Source: Mycobacterium sp. 1164966.3
Lineage (GTDB): Bacteria; Actinomycetota; Actinomycetes; Mycobacteriales; Mycobacteriaceae
Direction: 5' to 3'
DNA length: 64,000 bases
Assembly (NCBI RefSeq): GCF_001665395.1
Contig: NZ_LZSG01000064.1
Coordinates: 1 to 64,000 of the forward strand
A program made the position numbers and the translations under genes. The notes beneath the pieces were generated by a model. That model saw only the letters and a list, made by a program, of their open reading frames with translations, made no database searches and was not told where the DNA came from. Positions 18,169 through 27,508 of the stretch are shown here, in pieces. How positions within the stretch are numbered: the first letter of the stretch is position 1; every line of letters starts with the position of its first letter.

Positions 18169-19623
18169 TCAGAGCTGGGCCCACACCGACTTGGTTTTCA
18201 GGTAGGCGTCCACGCCCTCCCAGCCGAACTCATGACCCCAGCCGGACTGTTTGTAGCCCCCGAAAGGCACCGCGTGGTCGAACACCAACTGACAGTTCAG
18301 CGTGACGGTTCCGGCGTCCAGCCGCTTCGCCAGCCGGTGCGCGCGGCTCAGGTTGTTCGTCCAGGCGGTGGCGGCCAGCCCGTAGGTGGTGTCGTTGGCC
18401 ATGGCCACGGCTTCGTCGTCGTCGTCGAACGGCAATACGGTGACGACGGGCCCGAAGATCTCCTGCTGATATAGCCGCATGCCGCGGTCGACATTGGTGA
18501 GCACCGTCGGGTGTACGAAGTAGCCCTTGCGGTCGAGCCGGTGTCCGCCGGTGACCACCTCGGCGCCTTCGTTCTTGCCTTCGTCGATGAAACCCATGAC
18601 TCGGGTGAGCTGCTTGGCGCTGATCAGCGGGCCGCTGACGCAGCCCTCTTCCTGCGGACCACCCAGCTTGATCGAATTGGCCATCAGCGCAATGCCTTCC
18701 ACCACCTGGTCGTACACACCGCGCTGCACGAAGACACGCGAACCACACACGCAGCCCTGACCGGAGTGGACAAAGATACCCATCGCGGCCATGGGTATGG
18801 CCTTGCGCAGATCGGCGTCGTCGTAGATCAGCACCGGCGATTTGCCGCCGAGTTCGAGCATGACCTTCTTCAGGTTGCCCGCCGACGCCCGCACGATTTC
18901 CTTGCCTACGTCGGTCGACCCGGTGAAGGCGACCTTCTCGACGCCGGGATGGGCGGTGATCGCCGCACCGGCGGTGTGGCCGTAACCGGTCAGGAGGTTG
19001 ACGACGCCTTCCGGGACGCCGGCTTCGGCGATGATCTTTTCCAGCAGCACAGCCGAAAGCGGCGTTTCCTCGGCGGGTTTGACGACGCTACTGCACCCCG
19101 CCGCGAGCGCCGGCGCGAGCTTTGCGCTCGCGTTGAAGATCGGACCGTTCCACGGGAAGATCAGCCCCACCACACCGTACGGTTCCTTCAAGGTGTAGGC
19201 GTGCATGTCCACATACGTGTCCGACGCGATGCCGCTGGTCTTGACGTCGTATGCGTCGCCGCGGATCTTGCTGCACCAGCCGGCGTAGTAACGGAAGAAC
19301 TCCGAGCAGGTGGGCACGTTGAGTTGCGCCTGCATCAACGGCATGCCGGTGTTGAGTGAATCAAGCTGAGCGAGCTCGTCGGCGTGCTGATCGATCAGGT
19401 CCGCGATGCGCCACATGACCTTGGCCCGCTCGCGTCCCGGCAGCCCGGCCCACACGCCCGACTCGAACGAGGCCCTGGCCCGCGCGACCGCGTCGTCGAC
19501 GGCTTCGGCGCCACAGTCGGTGAATTCGGTGATCGGCTCTTCCGTGGCGGGATCGATGACCGGGATGACGTCTCCGGCGCCTGGGCGCTTGCGAATCTCG
19601 TCCAAAACCGTCTGCAACGTCAC
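18169..19623 (-). CDS. aldehyde dehydrogenase family protein (paralogue A)
   Basis: A 484-residue NAD(P)-dependent aldehyde dehydrogenase. The general base Glu lies in LELGGKSP, and the nucleophile Cys in SGQGCVCGSRVF (the first Cys is at the usual place). The NAD fold motif is VAFTGSTDVGKEI. The start is GTG 19623 behind AGGAAGGG, not the open upstream ATG 19665; the paralogue at 48121-49578 begins at the same residue. Substrate unknown, but the two paralogues share even their N-terminal 35-residue extension. Confidence 0.92.
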   Translation of the reverse strand: MTLQTVLDEIRKRPGAGDVIPVIDPATEEPITEFTDCGAEAVDDAVARARASFESGVWAGLPGRERAKVMWRIADLIDQHADELAQLDSLNTGMPLMQAQLNVPTCSEFFRYYAGWCSKIRGDAYDVKTSGIASDTYVDMHAYTLKEPYGVVGLIFPWNGPIFNASAKLAPALAAGCSSVVKPAEETPLSAVLLEKIIAEAGVPEGVVNLLTGYGHTAGAAITAHPGVEKVAFTGSTDVGKEIVRASAGNLKKVMLELGGKSPVLIYDDADLRKAIPMAAMGIFVHSGQGCVCGSRVFVQRGVYDQVVEGIALMANSIKLGGPQEEGCVSGPLISAKQLTRVMGFIDEGKNEGAEVVTGGHRLDRKGYFVHPTVLTNVDRGMRLYQQEIFGPVVTVLPFDDDDEAVAMANDTTYGLAATAWTNNLSRAHRLAKRLDAGTVTLNCQLVFDHAVPFGGYKQSGWGHEFGWEGVDAYLKTKSVWAQL

Positions 19624-19769
19624 CGTCGATCCCTTCCTGACTGCTCTATTGGGAATGCTGAGCACTTGCTTAGCATTGTGCGGGTCGCGCGGTCAAGGCT
19701 CGTCTGCAGCCGGTTTTTGGTGCGGTATCCACCCGACGGGCCGACCTATGCTGAAGACCTGACGACTGA

Positions 19770-20822
19770 ATGGACCGAGCCATGTCTGCGCCACCAGCCA
19801 CCACCCGCACGCTGTTCCCGGGGATCAGTTCACGCGCGTGGGAACATCCCGCCGACCGGACCGCGCTGTCCGCGCTGCGCCGGCTCAAAGGCTTCGACCA
19901 GATACTCAAGCTGATGTCCGGGATGATGCGGGAACGCCAGCATCGGCTGCTGTACCTGGCCAGTGCGGCACGCGTCGGGCCGCGCCAGTTCGCCGACGTC
20001 GACGCGCTGCTCGACGAGTGCGTAGACGTGCTGGACGCGCCGGCCAAGCCCGAGCTCTACGTCATCCAGTCACCGGACGCCAACGCCTACACCCTCGGCA
20101 TGGACAAACCGTTCATCGTGATCACCTCGGGGCTGTACGACCTGATGACCCACGACGAGATGCGGTTTGTGGTCGGCCACGAGCTCGGACATGCGCTGTC
20201 CGGTCATGCCGTGTACCGCACGATGATGATGCATCTGATGCGGCTGGCGCGGTCGTTCGGCTTCATGCCCATCGGCGGCTGGGCCCTCCGCGCGATCGTC
20301 GCCGCTCTGCTGGAGTGGCAACGAAAATCCGAGCTGTCAGGAGACCGCGCCGGCCTGCTGTGTGGCCAGGATCTGGACACCGCGATCCGGGTGGAGATGA
20401 AGCTGGCCGGCGGAAGCCGGCTGGACAAGCTCGACTCGGAGGCATTCTTGGCCCAGGCCGCCGAATACGACCGGGCCGGCGACATGCGCGACGGGGTGCT
20501 CAAGCTACTCAACCTGGAGTTGCAGTCTCACCCATTTTCGGTGCTGCGGGCCGCCGCCTTGACCAAGTGGGTGGACACCGGCGGCTACGGAAAGGTGATG
20601 TCGGGCGACTACCCGCGTCGTGAAGACGACGACAAAGCTAAATTCTCCGACGACCTCGGCGAGGCCGCCCGCCACTACAAGGATGGCTTCGACCAGTCCG
20701 AGGATCCGCTGATCAAAGGCATCCGCGACGGCCTCGGCGGCTTCGTCGACGGCGTGGGACGGGCCGCAACGCACGCCGCAGATTCGTTGGGCCGCAAGAT
20801 CACCGAGTGGCGTAACACGTAG
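19770..20822 (+). CDS. M48 family zinc metallopeptidase
   Basis: A 350-residue protein with the zinc-binding HELGH in VVGHELGHALSGH (about residues 134-146) and a downstream Glu ligand candidate in KSELSGDRAG (about 194-203). No clear transmembrane helix precedes the catalytic core, unlike HtpX; only weak hydrophobic stretches follow it. The C-terminal 90 residues are charged. Start is ATG 19770, or ATG 19782 (MSAPPATT). It ends just before palindrome copy 3. Confidence 0.88.
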   Translation: MDRAMSAPPATTRTLFPGISSRAWEHPADRTALSALRRLKGFDQILKLMSGMMRERQHRLLYLASAARVGPRQFADVDALLDECVDVLDAPAKPELYVIQSPDANAYTLGMDKPFIVITSGLYDLMTHDEMRFVVGHELGHALSGHAVYRTMMMHLMRLARSFGFMPIGGWALRAIVAALLEWQRKSELSGDRAGLLCGQDLDTAIRVEMKLAGGSRLDKLDSEAFLAQAAEYDRAGDMRDGVLKLLNLELQSHPFSVLRAAALTKWVDTGGYGKVMSGDYPRREDDDKAKFSDDLGEAARHYKDGFDQSEDPLIKGIRDGLGGFVDGVGRAATHAADSLGRKITEWRNT

Positions 20823-20826
20823 GCGC

Positions 20827-20882
20827 GAGCAGACGCAAAAACGCCTCAAAACGGGGGGTTTTGGGCGATTTTGCGTCTGCTC
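20827..20882. repeat. 56-bp near-palindrome, copy 3
   Basis: GAGCAGACGCAAAA at one end and TTTTGCGTCTGCTC at the other, with partly complementary inner bases (CGCCTCAAAAC / GTTTTGGGCG). It sits between the convergent M48 protease stop (20822) and the 2TM gene stop (20891), the position of a bidirectional terminator. Confidence 0.92.
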
Positions 20883-20890
20883 GACACCAG

Positions 20891-21145
20891 TTAAGTTCCC
20901 CGGTTGTACCGGGTCAGGAAGCCGACGGCCGAGACCACCGCGGCGGCACCGATGACGCTCCACAGTGCGAACTGGAAAACCAGTGCTCCGAAGAACGTGC
21001 CGAAGGTCATCGCTATGTAGACCAGCCAGAGCAGCCGGAAGATGCTCCATGCCGCGAGGACGGCGGAACTGATTCCGATGTACAGGCTGCGCTGGCGGTC
21101 GACGCGGTTGATCTGGTCTTCGATGCTGGCGGGCAATATTTTCAT
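20891..21145 (-). CDS. small 2TM-domain membrane protein
   Basis: An 84-residue protein with a basic N-terminal helix (EDQINRVDRQRSLY) and two membrane helices, about residues 22-50 and 53-77. It fits the 2TM/DUF category of short actinobacterial membrane proteins without known role. ATG 21145 is preceded by AAGGGAGAAAG in the transcript. It is a single gene facing away from the acyltransferase-3 gene. Confidence 0.75.
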   Translation of the reverse strand: MKILPASIEDQINRVDRQRSLYIGISSAVLAAWSIFRLLWLVYIAMTFGTFFGALVFQFALWSVIGAAAVVSAVGFLTRYNRGT

Positions 21146-21318
21146 GTTGGCTTTCTCCCTTTGGTTGGCGTCGCCTCGTTGGCGTCGTCGTTGTTGCCAG
21201 TACAGAGCCCGCTGTCAGCTACCGATCCCAAAAAGCGGAGTAGATCGAGTAGCGCTACGCAGCTGAACAGGTAGAACTACGCAGGCTTTGGTGCCGTCCG
21301 AGCGGTGATGCTGTCCGG

Positions 21319-22677
21319 GTGACCACACAACAGACACCTCACACGGGCTTTCCCAGCCCCGCCGACCTGAACGCCCGCACCCCGGCCGACCGCGACCGAG
21401 CCATCGACGTCATCCGCATCACCGGCCTGCTCGGTGTGGTGTTCGGCCACACTGTGATGGCGATCAGCATCATCCGCAACGACGTGTTCATCTGGGACAA
21501 CCTGCTCACCACGTCGACCCTGTTTCAGGCGCTGACTTGGGTTTTCCAGATCATGCCGCTGTTCTTCTTCGCCGGCGCTGCCGTCTGTGTGTCGTCCTGG
21601 CGACCCGGCACCAACTGGGGCGGTTGGTTGATTAAGCGCTGCACCAGGCTCTTTCGCCCGGCGTTCTACTATTTGGGGTTTTGGGCGATCGCCCTGACCT
21701 TGCTGTATCCCGTTCTGCCCCAACATGTTTACGAGCCCATCGCCGGCATCAGCATTCAGCTGCTGTGGTTTCTCGGCGCCTATGTGCTGGTGCTGGCCGC
21801 GATGCCGGTGATGTGGCGAATCAGCACCGCCACGCGCTTCGCGGTGGGGGTAGCGGCGGTTTACGGGGGCATCGCAGTCATCGATGCCGTGCGGTTGCAC
21901 TGGGCCGCGGCGGCACCGCTGGGTTATCTCAACCTCGCGGTTTGGCTGATCCCCGCCATGTTCGGTGTCGCCTACCGGCGCCGGTTACTCACCGGGCGCG
22001 CCGCGCTCGGCACGGCTGCGGCACTGTTCGCTGTCAACGTCGCGCTGCTGCATTGGGGCCCTTACGAACTGAGTTTGGTGGGCATCGAGGGCCAACGTCT
22101 TCCCAACATGAGCCCACCGTCGCTGCTGCTGGCCGGGCACGCGGTCATCTCGAGCGCGCTGGCCATCGCGGCGGCCCCGGCGATCGGCCGATGGGCGCAG
22201 CGTCCGCGCGTGTGGTGGTGGACCGCGATCGGCAACTCCGGCGCGATGACGCTGTACCTCTGGCATATGCCGGCACTGCTGGGCGTACACCTGCTTTTCG
22301 ACGGCTTCGGACGTCCCCGCTATCCCGGCCGGCAGGACTTCGTGGGTATCAGCATCGAGCAGCTTTTCATCATGGCCGGCATCGTGGCGTTGCTGTTCGC
22401 GGCGCTGCGGCCCCTGGAAAACAACCCGCTGCCGGGATGGGACGGCGTTGGCACCGTCACCTCGGCTTGGCGGGGCGCCGCGGTCGGCGCGCTGCTGTGC
22501 ATAGCCGGGGCGGCGACGCTGGCGGCGGTGAAGTGGGGCCTCAAGGACGACGGACTCGTCTGCGTCGCCGTGATGACGACCGCGCTGGTGACCGCGCGGG
22601 CACTGGCCGCGAGAGAGCGCTCTCAGCGGCCGGTGCGCGGTGAACTTGGCGGGGCCTGTTCGACAACGACGCTTTGA
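21319..22677 (+). CDS. acyltransferase family 3 membrane protein
   Basis: A 452-residue polytopic membrane protein of the acyltransferase-3/OafA-like type, with about ten hydrophobic helices. The N-terminal RAIDVIRITGLLGVVFGHTV carries the conserved Arg and His of the family, which acylate sugars or lipids at the membrane. The start is GTG 21319. Its last 55 bases overlap the 3' end of the opposite-strand dehydrogenase, so one of the two tails may be an extension; the C-terminal Arg-rich tail (ALAARERSQRP) is probably non-conserved. Confidence 0.85.
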   Translation: MTTQQTPHTGFPSPADLNARTPADRDRAIDVIRITGLLGVVFGHTVMAISIIRNDVFIWDNLLTTSTLFQALTWVFQIMPLFFFAGAAVCVSSWRPGTNWGGWLIKRCTRLFRPAFYYLGFWAIALTLLYPVLPQHVYEPIAGISIQLLWFLGAYVLVLAAMPVMWRISTATRFAVGVAAVYGGIAVIDAVRLHWAAAAPLGYLNLAVWLIPAMFGVAYRRRLLTGRAALGTAAALFAVNVALLHWGPYELSLVGIEGQRLPNMSPPSLLLAGHAVISSALAIAAAPAIGRWAQRPRVWWWTAIGNSGAMTLYLWHMPALLGVHLLFDGFGRPRYPGRQDFVGISIEQLFIMAGIVALLFAALRPLENNPLPGWDGVGTVTSAWRGAAVGALLCIAGAATLAAVKWGLKDDGLVCVAVMTTALVTARALAARERSQRPVRGELGGACSTTTL

Positions 22678-23639
22678 CCCGTTCCGAGCGACTGCAGTGC
22701 GGCATGCACCACCGCATTGTTGGCGTACCCGTCGTAGGCCGAGGGTCCGGTGAACGTGTTACGCGCCAAGGACGCCGCCCAGTCGACGTCTTGAGCACGA
22801 TAGGCGGCACCGAAGCGGGCGATCCAGTCGTCTGGGAGGAAGGTGGCTGCGCCGGCTCCTTCGACGGCCCGGGTAAGTTGGGTCGGCACCCCCAAACTGA
22901 TCGACCCGGCGCTCGCGACGACGTCGCAGCCGATCTCGTACCGCAACCCGGGACCGCGTCCTATCTCGGAGAGCCCCAAAATGCCGGAGACCGAACGCAG
23001 GTTCAGCAGGATGGTGACGGCCGCACCGTCAGGGCTGTGCTTGACGGCACAGGATGCCTCGGCAACTTCTTCTTCGGAGAGCCAGCGAAAGACATCGATG
23101 TCATGGGACGCCGAGCTGGCGATCAGCTGTGTGACGTCGAAATCAATTGCGCCCGAAGGGTTGTGATTCCGATGCTGCACCAGCATGGGCGTGCCGGCCT
23201 GACCGGTCGCCAGAGTGCGCTTCAGCTGCCGATAGCCCGCGTCACACCGTCGCATGAAACCGACCTGGACCAGCCTGCTGCCATACTCCTGCTCGGCGCG
23301 CACGAGGTCCAGCGAGTGTTCCGGCGAAGTGGTCAAAGGCTTTTCGCACAGCACCGGGATTCTGCGGTCGATGCAGGCGCGGACGATGTCATGGTGCGTC
23401 GCATCCGCCGTCGCCACCAGGGCGGCGTCGACGCCACCGGAGTCCAGGCATTTGATCGGGTCGTCGAACGTCGCCGCGCCGGGCGCCACGGCCCGGCATT
23501 GGTCGACGAACGGACGGTATGGGTCGGCGATCGCACACACCTGCACCCACGGTGCCAAGGTCAGAAACGTATCGAGGTGGAATCGCCCCATACCGCCGAG
23601 CCCGATCACAGCCAGGCGAATCGCGGGGTAGGTGGTCAT
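22623..23639 (-). CDS. Gfo/Idh/MocA family oxidoreductase (second of tandem pair)
   Basis: A 338-residue NAD(P)-dependent dehydrogenase. The Rossmann start is RLAVIGLGGMGRFHLD (about residues 8-23), the catalytic-lysine motif is CEKPLTTSPEH, and a C-terminal beta-sheet domain follows. The family oxidises sugars, inositols or related polyols. ATG 23639 overlaps the previous dehydrogenase stop as ATGA, so translation is coupled. The frame is open to 23690 but the family N-terminus begins here. Confidence 0.88.
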   Translation of the reverse strand: MTTYPAIRLAVIGLGGMGRFHLDTFLTLAPWVQVCAIADPYRPFVDQCRAVAPGAATFDDPIKCLDSGGVDAALVATADATHHDIVRACIDRRIPVLCEKPLTTSPEHSLDLVRAEQEYGSRLVQVGFMRRCDAGYRQLKRTLATGQAGTPMLVQHRNHNPSGAIDFDVTQLIASSASHDIDVFRWLSEEEVAEASCAVKHSPDGAAVTILLNLRSVSGILGLSEIGRGPGLRYEIGCDVVASAGSISLGVPTQLTRAVEGAGAATFLPDDWIARFGAAYRAQDVDWAASLARNTFTGPSAYDGYANNAVVHAALQSLGTGQSVVVEQAPPSSPRTGR

Positions 23640-24728
23640 CGCGCCGCCTTGGAACTGCCTGCCGGCGTCATCTCCGGCACCTGTACCCAATCGCCACTGG
23701 CTATCGACGCCGACACCGCCGCGTCGATCTGCGCCGCGCGCAGCCCGTCAACGAAAGTAGGTAATCCATCGGGCACTTGTCCGGTGCGGACCGCTTGATA
23801 GACGTCCGCCATGAACAGGTTGAAACAGTCCTGATACCCCTGGGGGTGCCCGCCCGGCAGTACGGAGTAGCGCGCGGCAGCAGGCGAGAGCGCGCCAGCG
23901 TCCCGAATGACGACAGTGTTCGCGCGCAGCCCACCAATCACCAGCTCGTCGGGATGCTCCTGGTCGAACATCACCGAGTTCGCCCTGCCGTCAAATGAGA
24001 AGTACAGCTTGTTCTTACGGCCCGGCGAGGACTGGCTGACGATGAGACTGCCTACAGCGTTGTGATCGGTGTGGAACAAGACGATCACGCCGTCCTGCCG
24101 GTTCTCCGGACCGGTCGAGGCTTGCGCCGCATTCACAGATGTGATGCGTTGTCCGGTAACGAATTCCATCAAGTCGCACCAGTGCGAGCCGATGTCACCG
24201 AACGTCAGCGATACCCCCGCTCGGGCAGGGTCGGAACGCCATCCGCCGGCCTGGGCCAGCGCCTTGAAATCCTGCAGATAGCCGCCGTGCATCAGCCACG
24301 GAGATATCTGGCCGATCCGCTCCCGCGCCTCACGCACGGATGCATACGAGCGATACACGAACGGCACCGCGGTGACCCGAGCGGTTCGAGCGGCCGCCTC
24401 GGCGAGCTCCCGAGTATCGGCAAGACTTGTGGTCAAAGGCTTTTCGCAAACCACATGCTTCCCCGCTGCCAATGCCGCCAGCACCACGTCACGGTGTAGA
24501 TGGTTGGGTGTGCACACGTGTACGACGTCGATGTCGTCGGCGTGGACGATCTCTTCGGCAGTCGCGGCCCGTCCCGCGTTGAGCCGTTCGCAGGCATCTC
24601 GGCTGCGTTCCGGATTGCTTGCGGCGACGGCGGCCAGTTCGTCGCCGGCCCAGTGCACCGCGGGCGTGGACCGAGCCGACCATGCCCACGCCGATGACGC
24701 CGCTTCGTGGTCCGCCGGTGTCAGTCAC
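23636..24728 (-). pseudogene. Gfo/Idh/MocA family oxidoreductase with a frameshift near its start
   Basis: The N-terminal Rossmann motif GVIGVGMVGSVHAR is read from GTG 24728 in one frame, while the rest of the protein (HWAGDELAAVAASNPERSR onward to residue ~340, with CEKPLTTSLADTRE as catalytic block) is read in another frame from 24658. A single extra base near 24658-24666, in a CCGCGGGCG run, or a two-base loss, explains this. If it is real, the gene makes no full protein; if it is an assembly error, it is an intact dehydrogenase of about 363 residues. It starts 6 bases after the permease stop. Confidence 0.82.
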
Positions 24729-24734
24729 GGGTCA

Positions 24735-26192
24735 TCATTCTGCCGGACGTTGCGAGTGGTGATCACCGTTCATCTCGGCCTGGAACAGGCGATATTGCTC
24801 CGCGCGGCCGGGCCGCCGCCGCACGATCAGCCAGCCGGCCGCCAGAACGACGAACCACAACGGAAACCATGCCAGCGCGATCGCGGTATCCCTTTCGGTG
24901 CACAACGTCCAGATGACGAACGCGAAGAAAACCAGGACCGCCCAACACATCGGCACGCCCGCAGGCATCCGGTAGATCGACGCGGCGTGACGTTGCCGGT
25001 GGCGCCGGCGATAGACCAGGTAGCTGACCACGATCATCGCCCAGACGAACATGAACAACAGCGACGAAACGGTGGTCAGCAGGGTGAACGCGCTCATTAC
25101 CGAACCCTGCAGGTAGAGCAGCGGTATCGAGGTCAGCAGCAGGGCAGCCGTGACGAGCAGGGCGAGTGCCGGCACGCCGCCGCGGTTGAGCCGGCGGAAA
25201 TGCGCCGGAGCGCTGCCTTCGTCCGCCAGGCCGAAAAGCATTCGGCCGGTGGAGAATACGCCGGAGTTCGCCGACGAGGCGGCCGAGGTGATCACCACGA
25301 AGTTGACCACCGACGCCGCGGCGCCGAGCCCGGCCAGTGAGAACATCGTCACGAACGGCGACTCCCCACTCGCGAACTGCCGCCAGGGGACGACGGCAAG
25401 GATCGCAAGTAGCGCACCGATGTAAAAGATCGCCACCCGCAGCGGCACGGCATTGATCGCCCGCGGCAGTGTGCGGCGGGGGCTGGCCGTCTCGGCCGCG
25501 GCGGTGCCGACAAGCTCGACACCGACGAATGCGAAGAACGCGATCTGGAAGCCACTGACCACGCCCATGAACCCGGTGGGGAAGAACCCGCCGTCGTTCC
25601 AGAGGTTCTCGATCGTCGCGCGATGACCTTGTGGCGAAACGAAATTGGTGGCAAGCAGGATCGCTCCGACGGCGATGAGGCCCAAGATGGCCGCGAGCTT
25701 GATCAAGGCGAACCAGAACTCGATCTCCCCGAAGTTGCGCACGCTGAACAAATTGAACAGCAGCACCAGCCCGACCGTCACCAGGGCAGGTAACCAGGGC
25801 GGCAGGCCGGGCCACCAGAATTTCGAATAGCCGGTGATCGCAACGATTTCCGCGATACCGGTGACGATCCACGCGAACCAGTACGACCAGCCCGTGAAGA
25901 AACCGGCCATCGGTCCCAGCAGGTCGGCCGCGAAGTCGACGAAGGACTTGTAGTTCAAGTTGGACAACAACAGCTCGCCCATCGCGCGCAGCACGAAGAA
26001 CACGAAGAACCCGATGATCCCGTACACCAGCAGCACGGCCGGGCCGGAGTGGGAGATTGTCCGTCCGGACCCCAGGAACAGACCGGTGCCGATCGTTCCG
26101 CCGATCGCGATCAGCTGGATCTGGCGGTTGGAAAGGTCGCGATGCAGGTGCGGGACAGCATCGTCGGTTATCAGCGATCGAGCGGCCGCCAT
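24735..26192 (-). CDS. APC-family amino acid permease (CycA/AnsP-like)
   Basis: A 485-residue permease with about 12 membrane helices. The N-terminal LSNRQIQLIAIGGTIGTGLF (helix 1 with the GTIGTG turn) and GWSYWFAWIVTGIAEIVAITGY (helix 3) closely resemble the CycA-type D-serine/D-alanine/glycine transporters of mycobacteria, but AnsP-like asparagine transporters share these motifs. It is a proton-coupled amino-acid importer at the plasma membrane; the exact substrate is uncertain. It heads a run with two dehydrogenases, 6 bases from the next. Confidence 0.88.
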   Translation of the reverse strand: MAAARSLITDDAVPHLHRDLSNRQIQLIAIGGTIGTGLFLGSGRTISHSGPAVLLVYGIIGFFVFFVLRAMGELLLSNLNYKSFVDFAADLLGPMAGFFTGWSYWFAWIVTGIAEIVAITGYSKFWWPGLPPWLPALVTVGLVLLFNLFSVRNFGEIEFWFALIKLAAILGLIAVGAILLATNFVSPQGHRATIENLWNDGGFFPTGFMGVVSGFQIAFFAFVGVELVGTAAAETASPRRTLPRAINAVPLRVAIFYIGALLAILAVVPWRQFASGESPFVTMFSLAGLGAAASVVNFVVITSAASSANSGVFSTGRMLFGLADEGSAPAHFRRLNRGGVPALALLVTAALLLTSIPLLYLQGSVMSAFTLLTTVSSLLFMFVWAMIVVSYLVYRRRHRQRHAASIYRMPAGVPMCWAVLVFFAFVIWTLCTERDTAIALAWFPLWFVVLAAGWLIVRRRPGRAEQYRLFQAEMNGDHHSQRPAE

Positions 26193-26220
26193 GGCGACAA
26201 TCCGTCTAGACCGTACCGGC

Positions 26221-27234
26221 CTACCCGGACGTCTTCACCATGAGCTTGCCGACGTTTTTGCCGTCGAACAGCATGTTGATCGCCGTCGGTAGCTGCTCGA
26301 AGCCCTCGATGACGGTCTCGAGCGGAGTGAGCTTGCCTTGGGTGATCAGGCCCGCGATCTCGCCGATCGCCTCCGGTGCGCGACCGAAGTGGTCGAGGAC
26401 GATGAAGCCTTGCACCGTCGCACGCTGAATGAGCAGGTTCCCGAACGCGCGTGGCCCCGGCGGCGGATCTTCCGCGTTGTAGCCGGAGATCAGCCCGCAG
26501 AGCGCGACGCGCGCACCGATGTTGAGGCGCGCGAAGATCGCGTCCATGATGGCCCCGCCGACATTCTCGAAGTCGACGTCGATGCCGTCGGGGGTAGCGG
26601 CGGCCAGTTGGGCGGCCCAGTCGTCGGCGCGATGGTCGACGGCCGCGTCGAAGCCGAGCTGTTCGGTCAGCAGCGCACACTTCTCCGGGCCCCCGGCAAT
26701 CCCGACCACGCGCGCGCCGTCGGCCTTGGCGAGCTGGCCCGCGACCGAGCCGACGGCGCCCGCCGCGGCCGACACCACCACCGTCTCGCCCGGCTTCGGC
26801 TTGCCGATGTCGCGGATCCCGATCCATGCGGTGAGCCCGGTCATCCCGAGCGCACCCATGTAGGCGCTCGGTGAGACGCCTTCGGCAACATCGACCGGAA
26901 GCAAAGGCACTGTGTCAGAAGCGACTACGTACTCCTGCCAGCCGACCAGGCCTTGCACGATCTGGCCCACTGGGTAATTGGGGTTCTTCGACACGACGAC
27001 CTCACCGATCCCACCGGCGCGCATCACCTCGCCGATACCAACCGGAGGCAGGTATGTCGGTGTGTCGTTGATCCACATGCGGTTGGTCGGATCAAGCGAA
27101 ATCCAATCGACGCGAACCAGCGCCTCGCCGTCGCTGATCTCGGGAACCGCCTCCTCGCTGAGTTCGAAGGTGTTGGGACCGATGCGTCCCGAGGGGCGCT
27201 CGCGGAGCAAGAAGCGACGGTTTCGATCGGGCAT
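26221..27234 (-). CDS. zinc-free MDR oxidoreductase (prostaglandin-reductase/CurA-like)
   Basis: A 337-residue medium-chain reductase. The NADPH site is VVSAAAGAVGSVAGQLAKA (about residues 151-169), with RVVGIAGGPEKC next; YMGALGMTGLTAWIG precedes it as in leukotriene B4 dehydrogenases, which reduce enones. The typical Zn-ligand Cys cluster is absent. The start ATG 27234 fits the family. It lies 28 bases upstream of the permease in the same direction and may be part of that transcript. Confidence 0.9.
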   Translation of the reverse strand: MPDRNRRFLLRERPSGRIGPNTFELSEEAVPEISDGEALVRVDWISLDPTNRMWINDTPTYLPPVGIGEVMRAGGIGEVVVSKNPNYPVGQIVQGLVGWQEYVVASDTVPLLPVDVAEGVSPSAYMGALGMTGLTAWIGIRDIGKPKPGETVVVSAAAGAVGSVAGQLAKADGARVVGIAGGPEKCALLTEQLGFDAAVDHRADDWAAQLAAATPDGIDVDFENVGGAIMDAIFARLNIGARVALCGLISGYNAEDPPPGPRAFGNLLIQRATVQGFIVLDHFGRAPEAIGEIAGLITQGKLTPLETVIEGFEQLPTAINMLFDGKNVGKLMVKTSG

Positions 27235-27508
27235 GAGCGAACGTTACCGGACCCGGCTGGCCCAAGTGGGCGAGCAGACGCAAAACCACCCTGAAAACCG
27301 GCGGTTTTCGGGGCTTTTGCGTCTGCTCGCCGACCGTATTTACCCCGAATTCACGGCCAAATCTCAGGATCGCAAAGGTTTGGTCACAGGTTCACCTGGG
27401 CATCATTGATCAGGATCAAACCACTCAGAACACACATTGTCGTGGGATTGTCTGGGATTGATGCCGCGTAACACCGCGGCGGAATGCATTTCGAGGGAGT
27501 TGGCGATC
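27235..27508. other. gene-free stretch around palindrome copy 4
   Basis: Apart from the palindrome at 27272-27328 nothing is supported here. The stretch is less G/C-rich at 27340-27440 than its surroundings, as expected for a promoter region between the minus-strand MDR gene and the small plus-strand ORF. No recognisable operator was found. Confidence 0.4.
27272..27328. repeat. 57-bp near-palindrome, copy 4
   Basis: Ends GAGCAGACGCAAAA and TTTTGCGTCTGCTC; inner arms ACCCTGAAAACCG / CGGTTTTCGGGGC are largely complementary. This copy lies 38 bases upstream of the MDR gene start (minus strand) and far from any confident 3' end, so it does not sit where a terminator for an annotated gene would be expected. 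Confidence 0.9.
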
